Shown here: one piece after another, positions 46,638-59,400 of the stretch | How positions within the stretch are numbered: the first letter of the stretch is position 1 | Layout of the letters: the number at the start of each line of letters is the position of its first letter | DNA from: Mariannaea sp. PMI_226 | Lineage: Eukaryota; Ascomycota; Sordariomycetes; Hypocreales; Nectriaceae | Assembly: GCA_024336345.1 (NCBI GenBank) | Contig: JANFOG010000005.1 | Coordinates: forward strand, 1,302,001-1,366,000 | DNA: 64,000 bases | Direction: 5' to 3' | Made by a program: the position numbers and the translations under genes | The notes under the pieces: generated by a model | Database searches by the model: none | What the model was told of the DNA's origin: nothing | The model's input: the letters and a program-made list of their open reading frames with translations, nothing else

Positions 46638-49183
46638 TTACTTGCGCCTAGCATCATGAACGCATTGGATAATCTTTGGCACGACGCTAGGGTCGGAAAG
46701 CTGCATCGCGTATTAGCTTGAGCCTGTGTGGAAAAAAAATTGACAAGAAACATACCGTGGTAATATCACCAAGCTGATCCTCCTCACCCGCCAGAATCTT
46801 ACGCAAAATTCGTCGCATAATCTTGCCACTTCGAGTCTTGGGCATATCTGGCACAATGTACACGGCCTTGGGAGCCGCGAAAGGACCGATACTCTTGCGC
46901 ACTTGCACAATAAGCTCCTTGCGCAGAGCGTCGGTCGCCTCAACCGAGTCCTTGAGGTCAACAAAGGCGTTGACGGCCTGGCCGGTCAGCTCATCAGCGA
47001 CTCCAACAACGGCAGCATCTGCTACAGCGTGATGCTCAATGAGGGCAGCCTCGATCTCGGCAGTTGAGAGACGGTGGCCACTGACGTTGACAACGTCATC
47101 AACACGTCCTCGAATCCAGTAGAAGCCGTCGTGGTCACGAGCAGCACCGTCACCGGTAAACTATCATTGTTCGTTAACCCATTTTCCTTGCTACCTGTCT
47201 TAGATCAGTCACTTACGTAGTAGCCATTGTAGACAGTCAGATATGTCTCCATGTATCGCTTATGGGCACCCCAGACTGTACGGGCCATGCTTGGCCATGG
47301 CTGCTTGAAAGCAAGCACGCCCTCAACATCGTTTCCGTGAATCTCTTCACCAGAGACGGGATCGATGATAGCAGGTTCAATACCGAAGAAAGGAAGAGAG
47401 GCACTACCGGGCTTGGTGGGAGTTATACCAGCCAAGGGGGTAATAGTGTGAGAGCCCGACTCGGTCTGCCAGTAAGTCTATCTGAAAGTTAGCATTTGCA
47501 GTCCAAGCTGGAACGATTCCGTCAGAAATATACTCACATCGACAATGTGTGACTCTTCCTTTCCGACAACCTCGAAATACCATTTCCAGATCTCAGCAGC
47601 GATCGGCTCACCGACTGAGCCAAGCACTCGGAGGTGCTTCATCTCGCCACGGACATGCTCGTCGCCAGCACGCTTCAAGAGACGGAGAGCAGTGGGGGCA
47701 ACATAAAATTGTGTGACCTTGTGCTTATCAATGATATCCCAGTATCGAGAGAAGTTCGGGTAGGCAGGTGTACCCTCGAATACAACTGTAGTGACTCCGA
47801 GCATAAGAGGGGCGTAGACAACGTAGGTGTGGCCAGTAATCCAACCGACATCACCACCGCAGAAGTATCGGTCGCCCTGGTGGATGTCAAAGACATACTT
47901 GCCAGTCATTGCAGCGCCAAGCAGGTAACCGGCGGTGGTGTGCAGGACACCCTTCGGCTTGCCGGTGGAACCCGAAGTATAGAGAAGGAAGAGGGGATCC
48001 TCGGAAGACATAGGCTCGGGAGGGAAGTAGCTAGGCCACTTCTCAACCTCCTCATGCCACCAGTAATCTCGGCCCGAAGTCCAGGGAATCTCAGAACCAG
48101 TGCGCTTGTAGACAAGGACATGGGAAACATCAGGGCACTGCTTGAGAGCATCGTCGACAATCTTCTTGGTGCCAATGAGCTTGCCACCACGCTTTCCCTC
48201 GTCAGTGGTAATGACAACCTTGGACTTCGCGTCCACAACACGATCGCGGAGGGAGTCGGCAGAGAAACCAGCAAAGACAACGGAGTGAACGGCTCCGATA
48301 CGGACACATGCCATAAGAGCGACGATGGCCTCGGGAATCATGGGAAGATAGATGGCAACGGTGTCACCTTTGCGGACACCCATCTGCTTGAGGACCCAAG
48401 CAGTCTTGGAGACCTGGCGGAGAAGCTCACCATAGGTGACATTTCGGCCCTCGGTGGGTTCGTCGGCCTCGTAAATGATAGCGACACGGTCGGGATCGGC
48501 GAAGGCGTGGCGGTCAACGCAATTGTAGGAGGCATTCAGGCGACCCTCGTTAAACCAAGAGACATCGCCATTCTTGAGAGTACCGTTGCGAGTGGTCTCG
48601 AAGTCACGGTCCCAGGAGATGAGCTCACGGGCGCGCTCAGCCCAGAACTTGTCGGGTTGTGTGATAGACTCCTTGTAAAGACGCTGGTATTCCTCAAAAT
48701 CTACCAACGGGTTAGCTACTCATGTTGAGGCTCAAACTATTCATGACTTGTACTCACTCTCAAGGTGGGGCTTGCTGGGGTGCTCTGCCAAGGTAGTGAG
48801 GTTAGCACAACGTTCCACAGATAAGCTGTAAGCACAATGGTGAAGTCTATGCTTCAGTAACAAAACTGATTTGTAACGCAAAAGATGATGGGGTAATCAT
48901 ACTGGCGAGCATCTTCACAGGCGGGTCTATTTTCTGTTAGTTTTCCATTCAATTGGCCGTCAAAATCTATGGCGTCGAGGCACGTACGGTATGTGTCGAC
49001 AAGGTGGGCCTCGACCACCACAGGGGCCTTGGGAGCCTCCTTGGTGGCGGCAACAGCATCGCTGACAGGGGTAACCTCGGTAGAGGCGGGGGTGGTGACA
49101 GTCTCGACGGGAGCGACTGGCTCAGGGATTGCGGGCACGGGAGCGGCCTCGACCACCACAGGGCCCTGCGCAGTATCTGCCAT
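46638..49183 (-). CDS. facA: Acetyl-coenzyme A synthetase
   Basis: Seven exons: 49183-48988, 48926-48903, 48784-48758, 48700-47538, 47477-47217, 47160-46756 and 46700-46638, total 712 aa. It makes acetyl-CoA from acetate, ATP and CoA through an acetyl-adenylate. The adenylate-forming P-loop [11 protein letters not shown] is near residue 322, the [13 protein letters not shown] motif spans an intron, and the C-terminal [11 protein letters not shown] motif holds the catalytic lysine near residue 668, the residue regulated by acetylation in this family. The first exon adds an Ala/Pro/Val-rich N-terminal extension with an internal repeat (PVVVEA twice). Exons 2 and 3 have just 24 and 27 nt. The symbol follows the Aspergillus name. 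CRE1-like sites upstream fit known carbon catabolite control of this gene. Confidence 0.97.
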
Positions 49184-52100
49184 TGTTCGTTGGGGAGACG
49201 AAAATGATTGAATTTTTTTTTCGTTGAGTCTTCGCAATTGCGAATGCGATGCGGATGCGACGTTGATGCGACGTTGATGCGGGGTAGCGTGACCTGGAGC
49301 TTGTGCTGGAACTGCTCTTGTCAAGGGCAGACACGCTCACAGCTGTCGGTTGTGCTTCGTCGGGAGGAGGAACCGCGGGTGGTTTGCGCCGTTTGTAATT
49401 GTAAGCGCGCAGAGAACAAATGGTAGTCGGAGAGTTGGTCGGAGTACTGAGGGTGTGGACGAGAGAGGGGGGGAGGGGGATGAAGAAATAGGGAAAAAGA
49501 GATTGGGCTGAACTGGGAAGGATAAAGACTTTTGCTGAGAGCCGGTCTGCGGGGAGCTGGGGACCGGTGATTCTTTATGGCAGAGATTAGCTACACTACC
49601 TGACGTAGCAATTGGTAGGTACGTCCGGTAAAGATGCCAGCGAGTAGTGGGCGGTACCTGCACCACCGCCGGTCGGCCCCGGCGAACCGGGGGGGTATTG
49701 CCAGGCGGGCCCCGTCCTGATCCTTTCCCCCGAGGCCAGCGGTCCCGAGCTGCACTGGTTTGTCAGTTTGTCTCTCTGCCGCTCTGTTGTTCTATTCCTA
49801 CCTATTATACATCCGAACCAGTCATTTCGTGTGCCAATCAGTTTGTCCGTGCAATCAATCAGACTGCCCGTTGCTATCTGATATTTATTCCACTACGGCC
49901 ACGCCCCCACCATTCCCCGTGAGCCGCTTCGGGATCCCGCGTGTAGCAAAGGCGCAAGGCTGTCTCGACATGCATCTGCTATGTATCCTCGATTACCGGT
50001 AGGCCTTGTCTCTACTGCTCCATGCTATGTGACTACTAATTTCCTGTTATACCGTAAATTCTTTTTTTACACCCCTAGACCCGAAAGTCCACTATGGACA
50101 GACGGCACAAGCGCTTATAGTCCTTGGGCTGACCGTCCTCAGTTTTGGGCTGTAAGCACATACCCAGTCAAGTTAGCTTAGGTTGCTCTTCAAATTTGCC
50201 ATGTCCTGACACGTTACTGTCCCTTCGGCTGCTATAGAGTTGTTTAAAATACTTAGAGCATGGTTCGCTCTGTTCCTACCCTATTACCGACTGAGCTATT
50301 CACCTCACAAAACTCTAGCATTGAAACATCAGACCCTAGTTTTAGCAGCGGTTTTCATTTCGCGCACGGATGAAAAAGCTCAGAGTCGCCAGCCCATCCC
50401 ACATTCAAGTCTTATCATATCAAATTTTGAGTTGAGATACCGACTAAACCGGGTTATGTTCTTGGGCAACAAGGCAGAAAAAACCTAAGGACTTATCCCA
50501 ACTAGTTTTTCTAGTAAAACCCTACAAAGTACGTTGATATTGGGAATACGGCTGGTAATATGGCTGGTAGCCAGCCTTACTATTGGGTGGAACGCTACTC
50601 CCCAACAATATTTCTTGCCATCCTGGGACACACTCTCATCATCGCAATCCACCTCCAGAATTACATGCGCCGCTGAATTGGTTATTTCGGTAAGCCCATA
50701 GAGGCTGAGAGACGCAGTAATATTGTGGCTTGCATGTGGCACTGTCGGTTAGAGAAACAGTAGGTTTTGTGCACTTTTTTTGGTCCAAACCCTACCAAGC
50801 TGAAGACACCCTTGTTCTTCGTAGAAAATTTGCAAAAATAAACAGACAAGGATTTTCAAAAGCAATAACTACCTTTTTTTTCCTTTTCTTCGTGTCAGAT
50901 ATTAATGAGTGTAATCTCCCAGGCTAAATAAAAAATTGGTATAGGATGAGTTACGTGGTTCCTTCATTACAGAGTGTCACGATGGCAGACGCGAGGTCAG
51001 TTTACAATGCGGCACAGTGTCAAAGAGTATGAAGTAGTCTAACTTGCTTTATGAACTGACAATCTCTACTATATCGGGCAACAGGCAGGCTACATCATTG
51101 GATGGTTGATACAAATATGTACAGGAACGCTGCGGGGGATAGGCAACGCAACATACCAAAAGGTGATCAGTCGGTTGTACCATCGTTTGCAGATCACTCT
51201 TGTGAGCCTATCATGTCGTTGAGAGCGGCAATCTGGAGCCGGCAAAGGTGTATAGCAGTGGAGTTTTCAAGTAATTTATCCTGAGGCGTAGTTTTGAGGT
51301 GCGCAATATTGGTAGGTAATACGGAGCAGTGACTAGATTTGGGATCTGGAATGTGGGCGTTGGTGTTGCAAAAGGAGGCATGATGAGCTGCGAACCGGGT
51401 ATGAGACATTACATACTACGTAGTATGACTACCTACAGATCGGACCTTGACATGATGGCAATTAGTTATGGCGGGCAGGGCGGGCAATGATTGCCCCTCA
51501 TTGGAGACCCCCCGCACTCGAATCCTCGGGGTTGTGCCACCGTGATCCTGATTGGCCCGGCCATCAGGTCCCCATGATACCTGGGTACCCCTTCGAGCCC
51601 AGCGGATGCGGTTTTGTCATGGCATTCTGTGCCGTGCTCCCACACCATTCCCTCAACAAGTAACCAGCCCAACTCTCACCCCCGGAGGATGACTAGGGCA
51701 ATTAGCCATCGTTACAATGGTACATGGTCTCGGCGAATGCTCAGGTATCTTTGGGTACTGTACCTTTAGCCTCTCGCGGCTCCCGAAATGTAGGTATCCC
51801 ATGTGCCGAACGGCCAGCGCACCTTCGCATCCCAATCTCGATCGAAATAGATAGATAGATGTATCTCTTGGCCAGAATCACCGTGCACTACCTTACCTTA
51901 TGCATGGAGCTGAGAGGTATCTCTGGTGCTAACCCGTGCATATCCATGAATCATATTTCACGACGAATCGAAAGGGCCTTTGCCAAGAAGCATGACAATA
52001 ACAGCCTCCTTTTACAGACAATTACCGTCAATTTTTCTGTTGATGAATTTCTCAACCGCCCCCATGATACTCCTAATTTCGGCTTGGACTTGGTCTCGAA

Positions 52101-53525
52101 GAATCCGTTTCATGGCCCTAGGCCAAAACAGGAACGTCCACACTCACAACACGCCCAGCCTTTCTTCCCCCCTCTCTTATGACTCTAATAGTACAGTACT
52201 GTGGTAGGGACTGATGATGGCCCCGATTTTAGTAAGCCCTCCCTCCGATCCTCCCCCGGGCATCCCTAGTCCCAGTGGTTGGATGTGCCCCAACAGTCCG
52301 GACGAAAGTCCATCTATAATTTTTCTTTGAACCGAAGCCACGCGACATGCACGCGCCACGATTTCCACGGATCCGGTGAGGCTTGTTCTTGGCTCAACGA
52401 ACCATTCCCCCTCTCCCGATTCGAACTTATAAGGTGTGGTAAATATGTAGCAGGGTTCCGACAAACCCAAAGAGCCGCCTGGCCGTCGTTCGGGACTCGA
52501 CCGAGATTTCTTTCTCAACTGATGCAATGGACAAAGGAAACATGAATGAAGCTAGCATCCCTAATCTGTTGCCTTATCCTTCTCTCCCATTAACCTTTCT
52601 GTGCCAGCCTCACGGCCGTCCCATCTAGCCGGTGATCCAACTTCCGCGGTTATTCGTTCCTCACCGTCCATAATATCTAATCATTCGCCTCTCCTAGAAT
52701 AACATGCTCCTTGAACAGTTGTATTTTCACATGCTCGGGGATCCCTCGGAGATTTGGCCAAACTTTTGTTGAATAGTTTCCTTTGCGCAACTATTTGTTT
52801 GGAGGTTATATTTTGAGAGCCAATATAGGTAGGTCCTTCAAGGCAGATAAACACAAACACATAGGTTTTGGCTACTTCCTATCTCTCCGGGACCCCAAAC
52901 GTACTACTTGAAAGGGATAATAACCGTAGAACAATATATATTAATATGCACGCAACTGAGGTCCATTTTCTTAACACACAACCTTGGCCGCTCAGGAAGC
53001 ATTCCTAGATGCTTAGCAGCATCAAACAAGCTAGTTGGCTAGCTCATGGAGCATTGACCAACCACCTGCTAACATCGAATGGCACCGTAAAGATGGCATC
53101 CTTCCGTCCATGCGGTTGACTTGCGCCAAGGCTGTAATACTGCCTTGAAACCTGGTACAAGCGTCTCCTTGCGTGCGATCTCCAGCTCTCCATTCTCCAC
53201 TTACATTTCCCCTTCTGGACCCCCAAGAGCTTGGGAGTTCCCCATCAATACACCCATTTTCCCATCCACATGAGGAGGTATCAGGCGTTCATTGTGCCCC
53301 TCACGAAGACCCCGAGAAGTCCCTTTTTCTCCATCATCAGACCACCGTTTAGGCATGAAAGTGATTTCAATCATCAAACGAAGGGTGGGGTACGAGAGGG
53401 TGAAAAAATTGACCCCAATATTACCTTGAGACGCCATTGGACATTGTAACCGTGTTTTGTCCATTGAGTTCCGTAAAGATTGCTACTCAGTCCCTTACCC
53501 CAACGCCAACCGCATGCCACAGCTT
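49184..53525. other. 4.3-kb intergenic region upstream of acetyl-CoA synthetase
   Basis: No supportable gene. The promoter-proximal part holds two adjacent CRE1/CreA-type sites (49549-49562). The stretch 50000-51000 is AT-richer and has a tRNA-like A-box plus hairpin (50255-50298). A (GATA)n tract lies near 51849-51860. The minus frame 50742-50485 starts at a non-ATG codon and may be a gene relic. Confidence 0.5.
49549..49562 (+). promoter_or_regulatory. Two adjacent CRE1/CreA-type sites
   Basis: GCGGGG (49549-49554) and CTGGGG (49557-49562) both fit SYGGRG and are 2 bp apart, about 366 bp upstream of the acetyl-CoA synthetase ATG. Paired sites are the usual functional form for CreA-type repressors, which mediate glucose repression. 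Confidence 0.4.
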
Positions 53526-54699
53526 CTATAAGTCCATGCTCATTAGATACATCTCCAAAATCCTCATGAACTTGGCCACAAAAGCCTCCAAGTGGAAAAT
53601 GACCTTCGTTCCGGTCTTGATTCGATGCTCATAGAATGCCGCCCATTGAATGACCTCACCCTTCAAACCGTCATCGATTAGAGCAATCAGCTTGAAGGCC
53701 AGTGTTTTGAGAATTGTGGTTGGAGGGATGCAATGCGTCAACAGGTCGTATAGCTTCGACCGCACTTGTAGGATCCTAGCGGGCGTGTGCTCCTCGATAA
53801 TTTCCTTCGCAATCTGGCCAATGAGTGCCTCCCAATCCGCTGGAGGAATGGGCGTGCTATCGGTAACCTTTTCACTGTATCGCATGTTAGTATTCCTTCG
53901 TATCCTCAGTTGATCGCCGGAGTTGTCACATACTTTTGTGCATGTACCGCCTCGTACATGAGCAATGCTCGCCGCAAATTCCGCCCACTCTCCACGGCTA
54001 TCCTTTGATGTAGACCTTTGACAACTGGCCATCCTTCCTTCTTGGCTGAAGAAGCTAAAACGTCACAAATTTCCTCGTGGGTTGGTGCAGCTACCCGGAC
54101 CAACAACGTTCTGGAGCGAATCGGTGCAATAATATTGGCAGTTGAATTCGCCAGCAGAATCAACCGCAGGTTTGGCGAGTATTTTTCCATCGTTCGTCGC
54201 AACGCCGCTTGCGCATCTCGGGTCAGGTGATCAGCTTCGTTAATGACCACAACCTTGAACTTTTGTTTTGCAGACTGGTCGACTTGCTGCGTCTGTGCGA
54301 CCTCCTTTAATAGGTCCTGGACTACAACCCTGTCATAGTTTCCCACATCTGATGGTGTAATTTCGAGGTGATAAACAGAGGCGACGATGTTGAATTCGAG
54401 TTTGCGATTACTTGTGGTCTGAAAAACTCGGGCGTCGATCTTGATCTTTTCCACACCAGGGCCATAAAGCTCTTTCAGTGTTGCTACAATTCGTGTCTTC
54501 TTTCCAGCGCCTGAGGGTCCATAAACAAGTAGGTGAGGGAAGTCGCCGCTTTGTGCCTGCACAGTTGTTAGTATCACTACGTAAGCTAGGGGCAAAGGTC
54601 GAGGTTGTTTACTAGAGATTGTAGTCGGTCTGATAGTTCCTGATGGTACGTCAGGGTGTCCAGTGACCGGGGTCGGTGCTTGTCGACGATGAGAGCCAT
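53526..54699 (-). CDS. RFC5: Replication factor C small subunit (yeast Rfc5 / human RFC3 type)
   Basis: Exons 54699-54613, 54556-53934 and 53874-53526 give 352 aa, normal for this subunit. The N-terminus MALIVDKHRPRSLDTLTYH matches the RFC3/Rfc5 branch. The Walker A motif is GPSGAGKK (about residues 41-48), the form typical of this subunit in place of GPPGTGKT; RRTMEKYSPNLRLIL replaces the SRC-type motif; the C-terminal collar contains LYDLLTHCIPPTTI and HLEAFVAKFM. RFC loads the PCNA clamp at primer ends during replication and repair. Two CGCGT cores (54765-54778) lie just upstream. It is on the same strand as MRPL16 and 2 kb from RFC1. Confidence 0.96.
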
Positions 54700-55197
54700 G
54701 ATGTGAGTGGTGATGGTGATTGAAGAAAGGGTTGTCGACAACGTATTTTTTGGAGGGTGCAAGGCGCGTCGTTCGCGTTAAGTGGATGATGGTCCGAAGT
54801 CCTGCGCGTTGGCCCGTGCTACCTTCCACCCCGACGACGTCAGTGCGTAGCTGGCACAAGCAGTTAGGCTCATAGGCAGCAGCCACAGTGATACAGGTAC
54901 ATATTGTCGTTTAGGACCATCGAATCCTCTTATCCATCACCACCCCAGAGCCCTGGGTTGATAATTTTGGCATGGCGAAGGTTCATATTTTGGTTGAATC
55001 GTCACCACACAGTAGAAAAATAAAGTCATGAGATGACTGAGATGGGCGGCTCTTCGCCTCCCCATAACGCTGATCATATCGATTCTCTAATATGTCCTGA
55101 TCGACAACGGGCTTTCGAAGATAGTATTCGAAAAAGTCAACAACATATGCTCTACAAGTTGTAATATACATGGTATCCATTCTACTCCTATTCTCCC
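54700..55197. promoter_or_regulatory. MRPL16 terminator and RFC5 promoter
   Basis: 498 bp with no gene. Contains paired CGCGT cores at 54765-54769 and 54774-54778. Confidence 0.5.
54765..54778. promoter_or_regulatory. Paired MBF-like cores upstream of RFC5
   Basis: Two CGCGT words (ACGCG on the other strand) start 9 bp apart, 66-79 bp upstream of the RFC5 ATG. ACGCG is the core of MBF/MluI cell-cycle-box sites that drive S-phase genes in yeasts. Confidence 0.4.
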
Positions 55198-56062
55198 TCA
55201 AGGTTGAGAGGTAGTAGAAATATTTCCAGGCTGGGGCTCCTGGGTGGCAATCACCTCCTCCGCAACCTTAGAGGCTATCTCTCGTCGAGGCCTCTTCAGT
55301 TCCTCCAGAGTGATGCCGTCCAACTTGGTAATACCAACCATGGGAGCATCGCCCTTCTTAACAAACTCCCATTGGCCTATAATTCTTCTTAGTTACGACA
55401 TTTGAGCTTAGCATAATTAGCTGCATGCTTACCTGGCAGCTTGTTACCAGCCAAGCGGAAAGCGTCTCTCACTACCTGCTCGTGGACCCTTCCTCGAAGC
55501 TCGAAAAGAATCTGACTGACGGCCATTCTGGTCGCCCAGTGATCAAAGGCACCTTTTCCTTTACCCATACGCATCTGCAAAAACAATGAGCCTCAAAGTC
55601 CCTGTGTTATACAAGTGTAGTCTTTCTTACTTCATTACCGCTGATGTAGACACCAACGTTGCAACATTTTCGCTTGTACAATCGATATTTCTGGCCACGA
55701 AGACGCACTTTAATAGTATCTTCTGCCATCTTCAACTGCTTGGCGCTGATTCTTCGATGGTGGTCTGTCATACGCAAGCCATAGTCGCCCCAAATCACTG
55801 TCGTCCCTTTGGTAGAACCTCCAGTCGCCACACGCGGGCGGCCTTTGGCCATTTTCTTCTTTCGGTTCAGGTTGGGCTCGAGCCAATTGCCCAACATCGA
55901 GGTTGTCGTTGAGAAGGCTCGAACATTCTGCAATCGGAGAGTCGCATCGAGAGTCTTCGCAAAGGGCTGAACGGGGGTCCTGATATTTCGCAACGGCGAG
56001 GCAGCACCTATCCTCAAGCCTTGAAAGGCATTGAGCAATGCCGATGTGTTGCTGGGCTTCAT
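55198..56062 (-). CDS. MRPL16: Mitochondrial large-ribosomal-subunit protein uL16m
   Basis: Exons 56062-55631, 55574-55433 and 55376-55198 give 250 aa. The first about 60 residues form a basic, Ser/Thr/Ala-rich mitochondrial presequence. The L16 core has [19 protein letters not shown], then the hallmark [17 protein letters not shown] at the start of exon 2 and [21 protein letters not shown] near its end. L16 organises the tRNA-binding region of the large subunit. A C-terminal tail of about 40 residues extends past the bacterial core. It is divergent from RFC1, 357 bp apart. Confidence 0.95.
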
Positions 56063-56419
56063 TGCAGCGACGAATTATCAGGTAATAACCAATTCGTACC
56101 TCGGACAATATGAGAGCTCCAGAAAATCTTCCCCATGCAACAGGTGGGTTGGTTGTTGTAGCCTGAAAATCTAGGCCTGATTTTTTTCAAACCACTTTAG
56201 TGGCAGTCACACCCCTCGCGTCAGCTTCGCGTCTGACAGGTTCCAAGCGTGCACGTCACTCGTCTCGTGAAATCTAGGCTGCTCCTCGACTGCCTGATAA
56301 CTTCACGCCGCTCCCCTGCACACAAGCAGCATCCACGAGTACCCTTATAAGGGCTCAATCCTTCTTTTCTTTTCTTTTTTTTTTTTATTGAGGTTGAATT
56401 ACATCTCAATCATATCAAA
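56063..56419. promoter_or_regulatory. Divergent MRPL16/RFC1 promoter
   Basis: 357 bp. Carries two TCGCGTC copies (56216-56222 and 56227-56233), a perfect 12-bp palindrome CCCTTATAAGGG (56342-56353) containing a TATA-like core 67 bp before the RFC1 ATG, and a pyrimidine tract up to the RFC1 leader. Confidence 0.6.
56216..56233. promoter_or_regulatory. Paired MBF-like cores upstream of RFC1
   Basis: Direct repeat of TCGCGTC (GACGCGA on the other strand), start to start 11 bp, about 187-204 bp upstream of the RFC1 ATG. The core is the same as in the RFC5 promoter. Confidence 0.4.
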
Positions 56420-59400
56420 ATGCCTGACATTCGGTCCTTTTTTTCTGCCAAAGGGGGTACTGGAGCTCCTTCTGCCCCTACCCCTGCCTCGAAGAAAGCA
56501 GAGCCTACTAGAAGCAAGCGTACAAGTTGGTTACCTCGTTATTTATGATAGATGTAGCTGAAGCTAACCTATGAGTGAAGGCCGCAAAGTTATTGAGGAT
56601 AGTGACGATGAAGCTGAAATTGAGTAAGGCTTCGCATGTCTGATGGTCAGATCGAATTTTGAAACTTACAACTCAAAAGAGAGAAGAAACCAGCAAAAAA
56701 GCCAGCACCCAAGAAGAGCTCTGCGTTTGTTATGCCTAGCACACTATTATAAATTCATTCCTGACCCTCAATATAGGGATAGTGAACCCAAAGGCGTCGC
56801 AATTTCGGCCGACGACTACTTCGCCTCCTCTAAAAACAACAAGGCACAGAAATCTGCAACCCCGAAGAAGCCCGAAATGAAAACAGAAGTACCCGTTCGA
56901 TCAAGTCCTCGATCGAAACAGGCACCACCCAAACAAAGTACCACGGGCAAGGATAAGGTAACCCCAGCAAAACGAAGGACAGCTACGTCTTACAACCGCG
57001 TGGATGATGATGACGACGCATACATGGACCAAGACGACGAGGACGGCGACGATATTTTTGCTGCAGACATCAAGGGGCGAAGCAAGCGAAAAAACGACGA
57101 TTATGTAGACGATGAATCAGATGCAAACGAGGTGCTTCCCAAGCCAAAACGCGTTGCTGGCCGGAGCAAACCTTCGACGGATAAGCAGGCTTCTGATGAA
57201 GATGTGAAGCCTTCTAAGACTGCTCCTCCTCGTAATAAGCGGAAGTCCCCTGCTGATGATTCGGAAGAATCGGAAGAAGACGCACCCCGCAAGAAGCCTG
57301 CAACCCGCAAACCACGGGCTCCTCGAGTTAAGCAAGCTGACGATGATGAAAATCCTGAGATTAAGGGGATTCTCGATAGTGTTGCCACAGTACGACCTCC
57401 TACCCCTCCGCCTAAAGATCCGAATGCCAAATATGATTGGAGAAAGGCGGCATTTGGTGGTGGTAATGCGTCAGCACAGCCTCAAATGACGGCGGAACTG
57501 CCAGAAGGGGAGGAAGAATGTCTCAGCGGTCTCACGTTTGTTTTCACTGGTGTCTTGCAAACCATCGGTCGTGATGAGGCGCAGGTATTAGTCAAACGAT
57601 ACGGTGGAAAGGTTACAGGACAACCCAGTAGCAAGACGAGCTTCGTGGTGCTTGGGGATGACGCTGGGCCCAGCAAGTTGGCAAAGATCAAGTCTCACGG
57701 TATCAAGACCATCGATGAAAACGGTCTGTTTGATCTCATCCGCAAACTGCCTGCATACGGTGGCACAGGCAAAGGAGCTCAGAAGGCTCAAGAAAAGAAA
57801 AAGGCGGACGAGGAGAAAGTAAAGAAGCAGATTGCGGAAATGGAGGCTGAGGAGAAGGCTCGGAAAGTCGAAGCTGAGAAAGCTGCACAGAAAGCTGCCG
57901 CTGCTCGGGGTGATGCTACCGCCAAGGCACCTGCTGCTGCACCACCCGTCCAACTGCTAACGTCGAAATACGCACCGACTCAGCTTAATCACATCTGCGG
58001 CAATAAGGCTCAAGTCGAGAAGATTCAGTCATGGCTTCGGAATTGGCCAAAGGCGAAAAAGTATGACTTTCAGCGTCGGGGTGCGGATGGAATGGGGGGC
58101 GACCGTGCCATCATCATCTCTGGCCCCCCTGGAATTGGAAAGACAACGGCCGCACATCTGGCCGCAAAACTTGAAGGCTATGATGTATTGGAGAGCAATG
58201 CCAGTGATACAAGAAGTAAAAAACTTGTCGAAGCTGGCCTCAGCGATGTCATGAACAACACCTCCCTGCTGGGCTACTTTGCAGGTGATGGTAAAACGGT
58301 TGACCAAACTAAGAAGAAAATAGTTCTCATCATGGACGAGGTCGATGGTATGTCTGCTGGAGATCGCGGAGGTGTTGGTGCTTTAGCAAAGTTTTGCAAG
58401 AAGACTGAGGTGCCTCTCATATTAATTTGCAACGAACGAAGGCTGCCCAAAATGAAGCCATTCGACCATGCCGCGTTCGACATCAGATTCAACCGTCCAA
58501 CTGTCGATCAAGTTCGATCTCGCATCATGACCATCTGCCACCGGGAAGGTCTCAAACTTCCTCCTCCGGTTGTTGATGCCCTTATCGAAGGCAGCAACAA
58601 GGATATTCGGCAGATTATCAACATGATTGCGACCGCCAAACTGGACCAAACCAGTATGAACTTTGACCAAAGCAAGGCCATGTCCAAAGCTTGGGAGAAG
58701 CATATCATTTTGAAACCTTGGGATATTTGTCAGAAGATGTTGGCTGGGGGACTTTTTACTCCTGCCAGTACTGCAACCCTGAATGATAAGATTGAGCTCT
58801 ATTTCAACGATCATGACTTCAGTTTTTTGATGATCCAGGAAAACTATCTTCGAACAAAGCCACTTGCTCTAAATGGAAAGGGTTACACTCCACGAGAATA
58901 CAACCTCAAGGCGCTGGAACTCTTTGACAGCGCTGCAGAGAGCATCAGTGATGGCGACTTGGTGGACCGTATGATTCACGGCCCCCAACAGCATTGGAGC
59001 CTCATGCCCACTCATGCTGTTTTCAGCACTGTTCGACCAGCAAGCTACATTGCGGGACAACTCATGGGCTCTAATTTCACGTCGTGGCTTGGAAACAACA
59101 GTAAGACTGGCAAGCTTGGTCGGTACATTCGAGAGATCCACTCTCATATGCGCCTCAGGTCCTCTGGTGATCACAACGAGATTCGACAGCAGTACTTGCC
59201 CCTTCTCTGGAATGAGACGGTGAACCGACTTCAGGGTGAGGGTAATGATGCTGTGAAAGGAGTCATCGACTTGATGGATAGCTACTATCTGACTCGAGAA
59301 GACTTTGATGCCATCCAGGAACTAGGCGTTGGCCCTATGGATGAAGGACTTGTAAAGATCGAGACAAAGACAAAGGCAGCATTCACACGAACGTAAGCAT

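Noticed and set aside
47634..48728. 364-codon open frame antisense to acetyl-CoA synthetase
   Set aside because: It is the shadow of a highly codon-biased exon; low-complexity Gly/Val/Asp composition and no ATG context or domain.
50485..50742. 85-codon minus-strand frame
   Set aside because: Non-ATG start and isolated; at most a gene relic.
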